A stretch of 64,000 nucleotides of DNA from AP-15 sp963777435 (GCA_963777435.1 CAVZQT010000004.1:62001-126000); one strand, 5' to 3'. Positions 19,015 to 28,574 are shown, counted from the stretch's first letter. Notes: generated by a model from the sequence alone, not told the origin. Numbers and translations: made by a program.

Positions 19015-19959
19015 CTACTCGGCGGCCTGTGCGGTCGGCATCGAGTGGAAGTTCTTCGGCAGACCGGCCTTGGCGATAGCACCGTATTGCACGACATTCG
19101 GCAGCGCGCCGTGGACCAGCTTTCGTACTTCAACCAGCCGGTCGAGATCGATGCCGGTGTCGAAACCCATCGCTTCGAGCATGAACACCAAATCTTCAAT
19201 GACAATGTTGCCGGTGGCGCCCGGCGCATAGGGGCAGCCGCCGAGGCCGCCAAGCGAAGCGTCGAACGATCGCGCGCCGGCATTGAGCGCCGCCAATACA
19301 TTGGCCAAACCGAGCCCGCGGGTGTCGTGAAAATGACCGCTGACCGGCAACGGCGCCACATCCGCCATAACGCGGCGGAAAACGCGCTCGATCGCCGCCG
19401 GCTGGCCATAGCCGACCGTGTCGGCCAGCATGATCTCGTCGGCCCCGGCTTCGGCGACTTCAACGGCGATCCGGCGCACGCGCTCCTCCTCGACCGCCCC
19501 TTCGATCGTGCAGCCAAAGGCGGTGGCGAGCCCGCAAGTCAGGCGCGCGCGCTTGTCTTCCGGAGCGGTTTGGCACAGGGCCACGACGCGGCGGAAATCC
19601 TCGATCGACTCGGCGGTGCTGCGGCGCACATTGGCGCGGTTGTGCCCTTCGCTGACCGACAGCACGAAGTTCATCTCATGCACGCCAAGCGCCAGGCCGC
19701 GCTCCGCGCCCTTAAGGTTTGGGATCAGCGCCGAGACGGTCAGCCCCGGCAAAGTCAGCGCGTGGCGAACTACGGCTTCGGCATCGGCGAGTTGCGGCAA
19801 CAGCTTTGGCGGGACAAACGAGCTGACCTCGATTTCGCGCACGCCGGCGGCGTATTCGGCATCGAGCCAGGCGATCTTCTGTTCGGTCGGCATAATCTCG
19901 GCGAGGCTCTGCAGCCCGTCGCGCATCCCAACCTCGCGCACAAATGCCCGTTCGCTCAT
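19015..19959 (-). CDS. Hydroxymethylglutaryl-CoA lyase
   Basis: The enzyme cleaves HMG-CoA to acetoacetate and acetyl-CoA, the last step of leucine breakdown. The N-terminus VREVGMRDGLQSLAEIMPT carries the metal-binding RDG motif. VSGHFHDTRGLGLAN gives the HxH-type ligands, and SFDASLGGLGGCPYAPGATGN includes the catalytic cysteine loop. I chose ATG 19959 because GGAGG lies just before it. Length is 314 residues, normal. It is not next to other leucine genes here, but a thiolase lies about 1.2 kb away on the other strand. Confidence 0.95.
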   Translation of the reverse strand: MSERAFVREVGMRDGLQSLAEIMPTEQKIAWLDAEYAAGVREIEVSSFVPPKLLPQLADAEAVVRHALTLPGLTVSALIPNLKGAERGLALGVHEMNFVLSVSEGHNRANVRRSTAESIEDFRRVVALCQTAPEDKRARLTCGLATAFGCTIEGAVEEERVRRIAVEVAEAGADEIMLADTVGYGQPAAIERVFRRVMADVAPLPVSGHFHDTRGLGLANVLAALNAGARSFDASLGGLGGCPYAPGATGNIVIEDLVFMLEAMGFDTGIDLDRLVEVRKLVHGALPNVVQYGAIAKAGLPKNFHSMPTAQAAE

Positions 19960-20034
19960 ACTCACCTCCAGATAATGCTCTGCGTGAAAGCTAGCCTCGG
20001 GCCGCGACCGAGGCAACCGATCAGACAGACGCCT

Positions 20035-20994
20035 TTAGACGACGTGTTCGGGGGTCAGAGCGCAGATTTCACTGCTGTCGGCGAGCTCGATCTGGATCGT
20101 GGCGTGGGCGATGCCAAATCGCGTGTGCAGCTCCTGCGACAGGGCATTGAGCGAGGCGTCGCCAGGATGGCCCGCCGGCATGACGAGGTGACAGGTCATC
20201 GCCGTCTCGGTCGTGCTCATGCCCCAAATATGAAGATCGTGCAGGGCCACCACCCCAGGCTGGGCGGCGAGATAGATACGCACCGCGGACGCGTCAATAC
20301 CTTCGGGCACGGCGTCGAGAGCAAGTCCGATGGCACTCCTCAGCAAGCCCCAGGTACCGATCACGATGACCACCGAAACCACCAGGCTGATTGCCGGGTC
20401 GAGGCGCAGCCATCCTGTCAGCCCGATGATGATCCCGGCGAAAACAACGCCTGCCGTGACCAACGCATCCGCGGCCATGTGCAAAAACGCGCTCTTGATG
20501 TTGAGGTCCCCGCCGCGTCCCGAAGCGAACAGCAACGCCGTCCCGCCGTTCACCGCTATTCCGACCGCCGCGACCCACACCATGATGCCGCTGTTGACCG
20601 GCGCTGGTTCGGCAAAGCGCAACAGCGACTCCCAGGCGATGCCGCCGGTTACGACCAGCAGGATTACGGCGTTGGCGAGGGCGGCGAGGATCGAACTCGA
20701 CTTCAGCCCGTAAGTGAAACGGCCGCTGGGGCCGCGGCGGCTCAACACCGCCGCCCCCCAGGATAGCCCGAGCCCAAGTACATCACTCAAATTGTGGCCG
20801 GCATCCGCAAGCAATGCCAGCGAGTGAGACAGCACCCCGGCGGCTGCTTCACCTGCAACATAGGCGAGGTTCAGCGTGATCCCTATCGCGAAGACGCGCC
20901 CGTAATCGGTCGGGCCATGGCTATGCCCCGCGTGCCCTCGTGTTTCGTGACCTTGGTGGCCGGAATGGTCGTGAGCGGAATGATCGTCCGCCAT
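20035..20994 (-). CDS. Cation diffusion facilitator metal exporter (CzcD/ZitB type)
   Basis: This 319-residue inner-membrane protein starts with a histidine-rich tail (HDHSGHQGHETRGHAGHSHG) and has six likely TM helices. The metal site motifs are LLADAGHNLSDVLGLG in TM2 and AFLHMAADALVTAGVV in TM5. A cytoplasmic C-terminal domain with VALHDLHIWGMSTTETAMTCHLV follows. This is the classic CzcD layout for zinc, cobalt or cadmium efflux driven by proton exchange. It diverges from the thiolase gene, with 147 bases between them. Confidence 0.94.
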   Translation of the reverse strand: MADDHSAHDHSGHQGHETRGHAGHSHGPTDYGRVFAIGITLNLAYVAGEAAAGVLSHSLALLADAGHNLSDVLGLGLSWGAAVLSRRGPSGRFTYGLKSSSILAALANAVILLVVTGGIAWESLLRFAEPAPVNSGIMVWVAAVGIAVNGGTALLFASGRGGDLNIKSAFLHMAADALVTAGVVFAGIIIGLTGWLRLDPAISLVVSVVIVIGTWGLLRSAIGLALDAVPEGIDASAVRIYLAAQPGVVALHDLHIWGMSTTETAMTCHLVMPAGHPGDASLNALSQELHTRFGIAHATIQIELADSSEICALTPEHVV

Positions 20995-21141
20995 ACAAAG
21001 TCTCTCGGTCAGTGCACGCCGCTACTATAATCGAACGTTGCGGTTTGACGAAAAGTTGAACCGCCGGATCGTCCCCGACTGCGGGTCTTGACAGCGCCGC
21101 CCGGGCGCGCGGAGATGCGGCGGCCTAGGAGGAAACCAGCC

Positions 21142-22341
21142 ATGCTCGACGCTTATATCTACAACGGATTGCGCACACCTTTCGGCCGGCATGCCGGCGC
21201 GCTCGCCCGCATGCGGCCCGACGACATGCTGGCCTCGGTAATTTCCGCTGTTGTCGAGCAAAGCAACTTCGATCCGGCTAAAATCGAGGACGTCGTCGTC
21301 GGCTGCGCCAATCAGGCGGGCGAAGACAGCCGCTGCGTCGGGCGTCATGCCGGGCTTCTCGCCGGGTTGCCGATCGAAGTCGCCGGCTCGGTGTTGCAGC
21401 GCAATTGCGGCAGCGGGCTTAACGCCATCGTTATGACGGCGCAGGCCGTGACCTGCGGCGAAGGTGATTTGTTTGTCGCCGGTGGCGTCGAGAGCATGAG
21501 CCGCGCGCCGTTTGTCATGAACAAGGCCGAAACCCCGTTCAGCCGCGACGGCCGCGTGTTTGACTCGACGATCGGCGCGCGCTTTCCCAACCCGAAGATC
21601 GAGCGTCAGTTCGGCGCCGACACGATGCCCGAGACCGCCGACAATCTGGCGCGCGACTATCAGATCACCCGAGAGGCATGCGATGTTTTCGCTGCAGCGT
21701 CTCAGAGGAAATACGCCGCCGGCAAAGCCGCTGGCTTTTTCGAAGGCGAGATCTTCGCCGTCGAAGTGCCGGGCGGCCGCGCCGGCCCGGTCAAGGTCGC
21801 CGAGGACGAGCATCCGCGGCCGCAGACCGACCTCGCCGCGCTCGCAAAATTGCGCCCGCTGCAGGACGGCGGGGTCACCACCGCCGGCAATGCTTCCGGC
21901 ATCAATGACGGGGCGGTCGCAATGATCGTGGCGAGCCGCAAGGCCGGCGACGCCGCCGGAGCTAAGCCGCTGGCCCGCGTCGTTTCGAGTGGCGTCGCCG
22001 GGGTGCCGCCGCGCGTCATGGGCATCGGCCCGGTCGAGGCGTCGAAAAAGGCGCTGGCGCGAGCCGGCCTGAGCCTTTCCGACATCGATGTGATCGAGAT
22101 CAACGAGGCTTTCGCCGCCCAAGTGCTGTCATGCCTGCGCGGGCTCGAACTGCCGTTCGACGATAGCCGGGTCAACATGAACGGCGGCGCCATCGCAGTC
22201 GGCCACCCGCTCGGCGCGTCTGGGCCGCGCATCGCGCTGACCGCGGCGCGCCAGCTCGAACGCAGCGGCGGCCGTTATGCGCTCGTTACGATGTGCGTCG
22301 GCGTCGGCCAAGGCATCGCCGCAGTGCTCGAACGTGTCTGA
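21142..22341 (+). CDS. Acetyl-CoA acetyltransferase / 3-oxoadipyl-CoA thiolase
   Basis: This 399-residue thiolase has the nucleophile C89 in LQRNCGSGLNAI, the active-site histidine in NGGAIAVGHPLGASGPR (near 355), and the second cysteine in TMCVGVGQG (near 384). I chose ATG 21142, which has AGGAGGAAA eight bases upstream. The ERQFGADTMPETADNLA region resembles PcaF-type 3-oxoadipyl-CoA thiolases as much as acetyl-CoA acetyltransferases, so the substrate is open. Only nine bases separate it from the flavoprotein gene downstream. Confidence 0.93.
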   Translation: MLDAYIYNGLRTPFGRHAGALARMRPDDMLASVISAVVEQSNFDPAKIEDVVVGCANQAGEDSRCVGRHAGLLAGLPIEVAGSVLQRNCGSGLNAIVMTAQAVTCGEGDLFVAGGVESMSRAPFVMNKAETPFSRDGRVFDSTIGARFPNPKIERQFGADTMPETADNLARDYQITREACDVFAAASQRKYAAGKAAGFFEGEIFAVEVPGGRAGPVKVAEDEHPRPQTDLAALAKLRPLQDGGVTTAGNASGINDGAVAMIVASRKAGDAAGAKPLARVVSSGVAGVPPRVMGIGPVEASKKALARAGLSLSDIDVIEINEAFAAQVLSCLRGLELPFDDSRVNMNGGAIAVGHPLGASGPRIALTAARQLERSGGRYALVTMCVGVGQGIAAVLERV

Positions 22342-22350
22342 GCGCCTCAA

Positions 22351-23568
22351 GTGGTGAAGCGGATCGTCGTTCTCGGCGCCGGTTTTGCCGGGCTGTGGGC
22401 GGCGATCGGCGCTGCCCGCAAGCTTGACGATCTCGGTATCGGCCCGGATCGGGTGGCGATTACGCTGGTCGACCGCAGCGCGTTTCACTCGATCCGGGTG
22501 CGCAATTACGAGGCCGAGCTGAGCGACACCCGCGTCCCGCTCGACGATGTCTTGCGCCCGATTGGTATTCGACGCGTCGAAGCTGAAATCAGCGATATCG
22601 ATCTGGCGCTGCGCCGCGTCGTGTTATCCGGCGGCAACGAGCCTTTGGCCTATGACCGGCTAGTGTTTGCGCTCGGCAGCCGGCTGGTGCGTCCGGCGAT
22701 CCCCGGCCTCGCGGAGCACACCTTCGATGTCGATACCTACGGCGCTGGTGTGCGGCTCAACCAGCACATTGCCGCGCTGCCGGCTCGCGATCCCTCTTCG
22801 GGACAATGGACCGCGCTGGTCATCGGCGGCGGCCTGACCGGTATCGAGGTCGCGACCGAGATGCCCGGGAAATTGGGCGCCGCGCTCGGCAATGGGGCGG
22901 GCACGCCTCGCGTGATCATTGCGGATCGGCAGCCCTGGATCGGCTCCGATATGGGCGAGGAAGCTCGCGCCATTATCGACGAGGCGTTATCGGGATTGGG
23001 TGTCGAAAAGCGGCCCGGCGTCTCGGTTGTGGCAATCGACAAGAATGGCGCCATGCTATCAACGGGCGAGCGCATCGATGCCGCGACGATCGTCTGGTGC
23101 GCCGGCATGCAGGCGCACCCCTTGACTGCGCACTTTCCGGTCGAACGCGACCGGTTCGGGCGCGTGCCGGTCGACGAGTATCTTAAGATAAAGGGCATGC
23201 CTGCGGAATTCGCCGCCGGCGACGTCGCCTGGTTCCCGATCGACGGCAACCGCTCTTGCGTTATGTCGTGCCAGCACGGGCGGCCGATGGGCCGCTTTGC
23301 CGGCCACAACGTCGTTTGCGACTTGCTTGGGCTGCCGATGTTGCCGCTCAGGATCGATTGGTACACGACGATCCTCGATCTTGGGCCGTGGGGGGCGGTC
23401 TGCACCGCCGGTTGGGACCGCCACGTTGCGACAACCGGAGAAGCGGCTAAGCGCACCAAAACGACTATAAACCGCGAGCGGATTTATCCGCCGCGTTCGG
23501 GCAATCGCCGTGAGATCCTCGATGCCGCCGCGCCGGTGGTGCAGGCGCCGCCAGCCTTCTTCCGCTGA
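22351..23568 (+). CDS. FAD-dependent pyridine nucleotide-disulphide oxidoreductase (NDH-2-like)
   Basis: This 405-residue flavoprotein has two dinucleotide-binding folds: KRIVVLGAGFAGLWAAIG at the N-terminus for FAD and ALVIGGGLTGIEVATEM in the middle for NAD(P)H. FAAGDVAWFPIDG gives the second FAD contact. The layout matches type II NADH dehydrogenases and related quinone oxidoreductases. A C-terminal amphipathic anchor is not obvious. The start is a GTG at 22351, nine bases after the thiolase stop, so the two are probably co-transcribed. Confidence 0.87.
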   Translation: MVKRIVVLGAGFAGLWAAIGAARKLDDLGIGPDRVAITLVDRSAFHSIRVRNYEAELSDTRVPLDDVLRPIGIRRVEAEISDIDLALRRVVLSGGNEPLAYDRLVFALGSRLVRPAIPGLAEHTFDVDTYGAGVRLNQHIAALPARDPSSGQWTALVIGGGLTGIEVATEMPGKLGAALGNGAGTPRVIIADRQPWIGSDMGEEARAIIDEALSGLGVEKRPGVSVVAIDKNGAMLSTGERIDAATIVWCAGMQAHPLTAHFPVERDRFGRVPVDEYLKIKGMPAEFAAGDVAWFPIDGNRSCVMSCQHGRPMGRFAGHNVVCDLLGLPMLPLRIDWYTTILDLGPWGAVCTAGWDRHVATTGEAAKRTKTTINRERIYPPRSGNRREILDAAAPVVQAPPAFFR

Positions 23569-23656
23569 CGTTCGGCGACACCATTCGAGGCTTCTGCGAA
23601 TTTTTCGAACTTTTCCAGTGTATTGATAATGAACCCGATTTGCTTAGATCGCGGTT

Positions 23657-24550
23657 ATGATCGACGTTCCGACTTTCGCGATTCCGCCGACATTTCTTGG
23701 CGTCGCACGCACCGACCCGAACGCCGCTATCTGCATTGCGGGCATGCCCTATGACCTCGGCACCTCGAACCGACCGGGCGCTCGCTTTGGACCGGCGGCG
23801 ATCCGCCAGGCGAGCCGGATGCTGGTCGATGGCGATCACCCCGCCAACGGCATCGATCCGGCAAAACTTGACCTTGCCGATATCGGCGATTTCCGCCTCG
23901 CTCACGGCGATATTTTGGCGAGCCTCGCCAAGATCGAGGCGCAGGCCGCCCCAATAAAACACCTCGTGGCATTGGGCGGGGATCACACCGTAACCCTGGG
24001 GCTGCTACGCGCGCTGGCGAAGCGGCGAGGGCCAGTAGGCCTCGTACATTTCGACGCGCATGTCGACACCTGGCCGGACAGTTTCGGCCTGGTGTGGGGG
24101 CACGGCTCGCCATTTTACCACGCGATCGAAGAAGGACTGATCGATCCCCACCGTACGGCGCAGATCGGGATTCGCTCGCCGATGAGCCGCGAGGTCCAGG
24201 ACTGGACCGTTGGCAAAGGCGTGACGATTCTTTTTGCCGAAGACGTGCACGAGGCCGGCCCCGCCGCCGCGGCCGAGCGGATCCGTGCCGTGGTTGGCGA
24301 AAAGCCGGCCTATCTGACCTTTGATGTCGACGCGCTCGACCCGGCCTTCGCACCCGGCACCGGCACGCCCGAGGTTGGCGGGCTCGCCACCTGGCAGGCC
24401 CGGGCAATTCTGCGCCGCCTGTCCGGGCTCGATTTTGTCGGAATGGATGTGGTCGAGGTGTCACCACCCTACGACACCGCCGAGATCACCGCGCTCGCCG
24501 CGGCGACGATCGTCTGGGATTACATCGCGCTGCTGGCGCCGCACGGCTGA
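23657..24550 (+). CDS. speB: Agmatinase / arginase-family ureohydrolase
   Basis: This 297-residue enzyme of the ureohydrolase family has the binuclear manganese motifs: LGGDHTVTLGLL, VHFDAHVDTW and YLTFDVDALDPAFAPGTGTPE. Agmatinases such as SpeB make putrescine and urea from agmatine. A putrescine-forming decarboxylase lies just downstream, which supports a polyamine role. Arginase or guanidinobutyrase activity cannot be excluded by sequence. It lies 88 bases after the flavoprotein gene. Confidence 0.92.
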   Translation: MIDVPTFAIPPTFLGVARTDPNAAICIAGMPYDLGTSNRPGARFGPAAIRQASRMLVDGDHPANGIDPAKLDLADIGDFRLAHGDILASLAKIEAQAAPIKHLVALGGDHTVTLGLLRALAKRRGPVGLVHFDAHVDTWPDSFGLVWGHGSPFYHAIEEGLIDPHRTAQIGIRSPMSREVQDWTVGKGVTILFAEDVHEAGPAAAAERIRAVVGEKPAYLTFDVDALDPAFAPGTGTPEVGGLATWQARAILRRLSGLDFVGMDVVEVSPPYDTAEITALAAATIVWDYIALLAPHG

Positions 24551-24592
24551 GCAGCGGGCGGTATCTGCCCTTGCATTGTCGGAGAAAAACGC

Positions 24593-24800
24593 CATTTTAG
24601 CGAGCTGACGCAAATCGCACGTGCCTAGGACCCCGTGCGTCGGGGTGCTGCTACGACGGAACGCGTCTCTTTCGGTCGAGCCGGCCACCCGTGGGCCGGT
24701 GTCCTTAAGGGAACGGATATGGTCCGGCACGCAATGCGAAGTCCTCGCACGGTCTCCCGCATCTGATCGGGAGGCCTGCCGTCACGGGCATCTGAACCGG
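24593..24800 (+). ncRNA. Candidate speF-type structured leader upstream of ornithine decarboxylase
   Basis: The 358 bases between speB and the decarboxylase hold a run of strong hairpins: ACCCCG/CGGGGT at 24630-24646 (5-base loop), CCGGCC/GGCCGG at 24681-24699, and CTCCCG/CGGGAG at 24754-24773. The segment around CTGCTACGACGGAACGCG also looks conserved-RNA-like. In alphaproteobacteria a structured element called the speF motif lies before ornithine decarboxylase genes, and this region has the right place, strand and size. I could not run a covariance model; boundaries are approximate. Confidence 0.58.
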
Positions 24801-24908
24801 TAAGCCGGCGTCCGCCGCGGCCCCTCACCCAAATCGGTCATTCCGCTTTTGCCGCTTGTTGTGGCGGTCGGAGCGAATGTCGCCTCCTCACCGATGGAGG
24901 GCTGTGCG

Positions 24909-26110
24909 ATGGCAAAAATCCGCCATGGCTTCAATCGTCCGCTCGCAGACCCGGTCTGCCGGATGTCGATTCGCTGGTCGCCGAGCTGAGGCCGAGCGAA
25001 CCTTTGCTGTGCCTGCGCCCGGCCGCTATCGCCGAGACGGCGCGGCGCTTTGTTGGCGCCTTTCCGGGCGATGTTCTCTACGCTGTCAAATGCAACCCGG
25101 AGCCCAGTGTGTTGCGTGCGCTGTGGGCGGGCGGGGTTCGCCACTTCGACTGCGCCTCGCTCGCTGAGGTAAGGATCGTGCGGGCGCTGCTGCCCGGGGC
25201 CGAAATCCACTTCATGCACCCGGTCAAGGCGCGGCCGGCGATCGCCGAGGCGTTCGACCGCTAGGAGGTGACCGATTTCGCGCTCGACAGCCTCGACGAG
25301 CTGGCGAAGATCGTGCAGGAAACCGTGCAGCTCGGGCTGGTCGGCGATCCGCCCACACTGGGGCTGTTCGTACGGCTGGCTTTGCCCAAGGGTAATGCCG
25401 TCTACGATCTCTCCGGTAAATTCGGCGCGTCGCCGGACGAAGCCGCCGATCTATTGCGTGCCGCCCGGCCGCACGCCGCACGCCTCGGCCTGACCTTTCA
25501 TGTCGGCTCGCAGTGCCTCGACCCCGAGGCTTATGAGCGGGCAATGGTATTGGCCGCCCAAATCATCGCCGCAGCCGAGATCCCGGTCGAGATCGTCGAT
25601 ATTGGCGGCGGCTTTCCGGTCAGCTACCCGGATATGACCCCGCCGCCGCTCGACGACTTTATCGACGCGATCGAGCGCGGAGCGTCGGTGTTGCCGGCAG
25701 GTGTTCGGCTGTGGGCCGAGCCCGGCCGTGCCTTGGTCGCCGGCGGCGGATCGGTTTTGGCGCAAGTGCAGTTGCGCCGCGGCAACGCGCTCTACGTCAA
25801 TGACGGCGTGTACGGCAATCTAAGCGACGCCGGGTCATTGGGTTTCCGCTTTCCGGCGCGGCGCATCCGTCTCGGCGAAATCGATGGCACCGAGGCGGAG
25901 ACCGCCGAGTTCATCCTATTCGGCCCGACCTGCGACAGCGCCGACCGAATGAACGGGCCGTTTCGCCTGCCCGCCGATATGCGCGAGGGCGACTGGATCG
26001 AGTTGGGCCAGCTTGGCGCCTATGGCGGCTGCCTCAGCAGCCGGTTTAACGGCTTTGGCGGGGCGCAACTGACCGAAGTCGCCGACCCGCCGATGCTGCT
26101 CACCCCGTAA
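24909..26110 (+). pseudogene. Ornithine/lysine decarboxylase (PLP fold III), one frameshift and one in-frame TAG
   Basis: This is an alanine-racemase-fold decarboxylase making putrescine or cadaverine. The PLP lysine is in VLYAVKCNPEP, then come FHVGSQC, VDIGGGFPVSY, WAEPGRALV (phosphate and carboxylate contacts) and the catalytic cysteine in FGPTCDSADRM. The start MAKIRHGFNRPLA at 24909 follows a GGAGGG, but the frame slips at about 24941-24953 (one base lost) before the conserved domain. A TAG at 25262-25264 stands where the family has tyrosine (AFDR-Y-xVTDFALDS). Restored length is about 400 residues. It follows the structured leader and speB. Confidence 0.88.
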
Positions 26111-26123
26111 CGGCGGCGCAGTC

Positions 26124-26189
26124 CCCAGACCCGCTGAACAACAGAAGACCGCGCGTCTGGGCCTGCCCAGCCCCGGGACATGGGGCTGG
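26124..26189. terminator. Paired hairpins between convergent genes
   Basis: Between the decarboxylase (plus) and the Rieske gene (minus) lie two inverted repeats: CCCAGAC/GTCTGGG at 26124-26161 and CCAGCCCC/GGGGCTGG at 26167-26189 with a 7-base loop. The position suits a bidirectional terminator, although no clear U-run follows either stem. Confidence 0.5.
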
Positions 26190-26213
26190 TCGGCTTGCGA
26201 TCAACTCCGATGA

Positions 26214-27602
26214 TTATTCGGCCGCTTGGGCGGCCGGGGCCGGGGGCCGCTGGGCCATCAAATCATCCCAGCTATCGGCTTCCATGAATTGAGCCCAGCG
26301 GCGGTAGAGGTTTCTCAAATTGTGCTCGCTCGACTTGGCCTTTGTCAGATCGGTCACAACTCCCGGCAGCCGCAAACCCTCCCATTCGTAATTCTCGACC
26401 TCGGTCCCCGCACCCTGCTCGTAATTATAAGGAAAACGGCGCGCGATCACGCTGCGGCTCGCGGCGTGGGCGTAGTTCCAGTTTTCCATATCGTCTTGCT
26501 CGGTCATACCGGCCGGACCCGAATAGCGGATGTAGTAGTCGCGCAGGAAATCCTTGACCTCCTGCGGAGCAGTCTTATCGACGAGGAACCAGCGCCACAC
26601 CTCGGTCTCGTGCGGGCCCCGCGGATGCCACACCGCGATCGTGCGCGGCTGGCGTGAGAGAAACGCCATGCTCGGAAACACCTCGCCAACCAAGGTGATC
26701 AGCCGGCCCCAATCGCCGCGCCGGCGCCGGCGCTGTTCTTCGCAATGCGCGAAATAGTCGGCGACGACCGAGCAGTGCTGATAGCCGGGAGGTGCCGAAC
26801 TCGTCGGCGGCAGCAAATAGGCCGTCGTCTGATGGCCGCGATCGGGGATTGCGATGTGCAGCTTCTGCGCGAGGTTCAATTCCGGCATGTCGCGCCGGCC
26901 ACTGCCCGACGGGCCGACACCGACCAGATCGACCGAGCGGTGGCTGATATTGTGATAACTGTCACCGCTGAAATTCTCGGCCGGGAATTTCCAATTGCAC
27001 GGCACCCGCCATTTCTGGATGCCGCCCAAGATCTCGGCGCCCCCGTCGCTGCCATCCCAACCGTCAAACGTCTGGTCCAGATATGATGCGAAATCGCCTA
27101 GATACTCGGTAAAGGAAGGTGCCGCGGGGTCCCAATTCGCCCAGATGCCGCCCTTGTAATTGGCCATCTGCGCCACCTCGACGAGACCCCATTGCGAGCG
27201 GTCGAGCTTTGAATGATAGGCCTCGCGGAAATACGGCACGCCGGCGAGCTTGCCGTCGGTCGAATAGCTCCAACCATGATAGGGGCAGGTGAAAACCGGT
27301 GTATTGCCCTCGTCATAGCGGCACACCTTCATGCCGCGATGTCGGCATGAATTGAGGAACACGTGGACAGCGCCGCCGCGGTCGCGGCACAGGATCACCA
27401 ACTCCTCACCCATCGACGAGACAAAGAAATCGCCGGGATTGGGGATCTGGCTCTCGTGGCCGACAAACAGCCAGGCGCGGGCAAACAGCCGCTCCTGCTC
27501 CTGCGCGTAGATCGCGTCATTGACAAAGATCTCGCGGCTGATCTGGCCGTTCGCCAAATCGACGAGACCCTCGCGATACCCTATTCCCGATGCGGCCGCC
27601 AT
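26214..27602 (-). CDS. Rieske aromatic ring-hydroxylating oxygenase, alpha subunit
   Basis: This 462-residue oxygenase has the Rieske [2Fe-2S] ligands in SCRHRGMKVC and CPYHGWSY (about residues 85-110). The catalytic domain has the mononuclear iron histidines in FSGDSYHNISHRS, with the third ligand likely an aspartate in EQDDMENWN. FVGHESQIPNPGDF and the overall length are typical of ring-hydroxylating dioxygenase large subunits. No small subunit, ferredoxin or reductase gene lies nearby. It is followed by the dehydrogenase-like gene on the same strand, so both may serve one catabolic route. The substrate is unknown. Confidence 0.93.
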   Translation of the reverse strand: MAAASGIGYREGLVDLANGQISREIFVNDAIYAQEQERLFARAWLFVGHESQIPNPGDFFVSSMGEELVILCRDRGGAVHVFLNSCRHRGMKVCRYDEGNTPVFTCPYHGWSYSTDGKLAGVPYFREAYHSKLDRSQWGLVEVAQMANYKGGIWANWDPAAPSFTEYLGDFASYLDQTFDGWDGSDGGAEILGGIQKWRVPCNWKFPAENFSGDSYHNISHRSVDLVGVGPSGSGRRDMPELNLAQKLHIAIPDRGHQTTAYLLPPTSSAPPGYQHCSVVADYFAHCEEQRRRRRGDWGRLITLVGEVFPSMAFLSRQPRTIAVWHPRGPHETEVWRWFLVDKTAPQEVKDFLRDYYIRYSGPAGMTEQDDMENWNYAHAASRSVIARRFPYNYEQGAGTEVENYEWEGLRLPGVVTDLTKAKSSEHNLRNLYRRWAQFMEADSWDDLMAQRPPAPAAQAAE

Positions 27603-27638
27603 TATTGCCTCCTATCCAACCAACGCCCCGTTTTCGCG

Positions 27639-28574
27639 CTACTTGCGGGCGGGGATGCGTCGCGGATCGTCCGCCTGGTAGTTTACTGCATTCTGCGCGG
27701 TCTGGGAGCGCAGCTCGTGACCAGCCCTCGCTTCGAGGATGCGGGCGGCGACCGGGAAACCTTCTTTGCCCCAGCCCTGGGCCTGTGCGCGATACAACAC
27801 GTCGTGGGCAAGCAGACCCAGGCTCGCCGGGGAAGCAACCTCGCGGGCGAGTTCGCAGGCCAGATGGAGATCCTTGGCGACGATGTCGAGCGTGCCGCCG
27901 GAGGTAAACGCCCCGGTTAGTACCGAGCGCGGGATATTGTCGAAAGTGCGGCTGGCGCCGGCGCTGAACGGCACGATCTGTGCCAGGACGCTGGGATCGA
28001 CGCCGGCCTTGGCGCCGATCAATAGGCCTTCGAGCGCCGCGACGAAATTGGTATAGCCGAGATATTGCGTGACGAGCTTGGCGGTGCACCCGGTACCCGT
28101 TTCACCGACATAAAAGATGTTGCTGGCGATGGCCTCGAATAGCGGCCGATGGCGCGCAAAGACCGCCTCGTCGCCGCCGACCATCACCGTCATGCCGGGT
28201 GGCCGGCCACTGACCGGCGCATCGAGCATTGTAACTCCCTTACCGGTGCAGGCGGCGGCGACCTCACGCGCCACCGGCGGGGCATTGGTCGTCAGGTCGA
28301 TATAGCAGCCGCCCGACCGCAGCCCAACGAGGATGCCGTTTGTCGGGTCGAGCACTGTGGCGCGCATCTCGTCGGGGCCAGGCAACGAAGTGAACACGAT
28401 CTCGCTCTTTTCAGCGACCGCCTGCGGGCTCGTCGCCGCCTCGGCGCCGCGCCCGGCAAGAGTTCGGATTGCCTCCGGCTTGATGTCGTAAACCGTAAGC
28501 GTGTGGCCGGCATCGATCAGACACCCGGCGATCGGCGTACCCATCGTCCCGGTGCCGATAAAACCGATCTGCAT
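27639..28574 (-). CDS. NAD(P)-dependent beta-hydroxyacid dehydrogenase (3-hydroxyisobutyrate dehydrogenase family)
   Basis: This 311-residue enzyme begins MQIGFIGTGTMGTPIAGCL, the Rossmann fold, and continues with ATMLDAPVSGRP-type sequence (here TMLDAPVSGRPPG) for substrate binding. The catalytic lysine is in GCTAKLVTQYLGYTN. I chose ATG 28574 because GGAG lies upstream and the preceding open sequence has no family match. It precedes the Rieske gene by 36 bases and diverges from the two-repeat protein. Likely substrates are small 2- or 3-hydroxy acids or tartronate-type compounds. Confidence 0.92.
   Translation of the reverse strand: MQIGFIGTGTMGTPIAGCLIDAGHTLTVYDIKPEAIRTLAGRGAEAATSPQAVAEKSEIVFTSLPGPDEMRATVLDPTNGILVGLRSGGCYIDLTTNAPPVAREVAAACTGKGVTMLDAPVSGRPPGMTVMVGGDEAVFARHRPLFEAIASNIFYVGETGTGCTAKLVTQYLGYTNFVAALEGLLIGAKAGVDPSVLAQIVPFSAGASRTFDNIPRSVLTGAFTSGGTLDIVAKDLHLACELAREVASPASLGLLAHDVLYRAQAQGWGKEGFPVAARILEARAGHELRSQTAQNAVNYQADDPRRIPARK

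Noticed and set aside
18931..20766. 611-codon open frame on the plus strand
   Set aside because: It lies opposite HMG-CoA lyase and the CDF exporter, both with clear family motifs. Its product is Arg/His/Gln-rich with no recognisable domain, as expected for an antisense frame in GC-rich DNA.
21025..22122. 365-codon open frame on the minus strand
   Set aside because: It is opposite the thiolase and has shadow-like composition.
24621..24803. 60-codon frame (GTG start) in the decarboxylase leader, a possible regulatory peptide
   Set aside because: It has no ribosome binding site and simply passes through the hairpins. The structured RNA explanation is sufficient.
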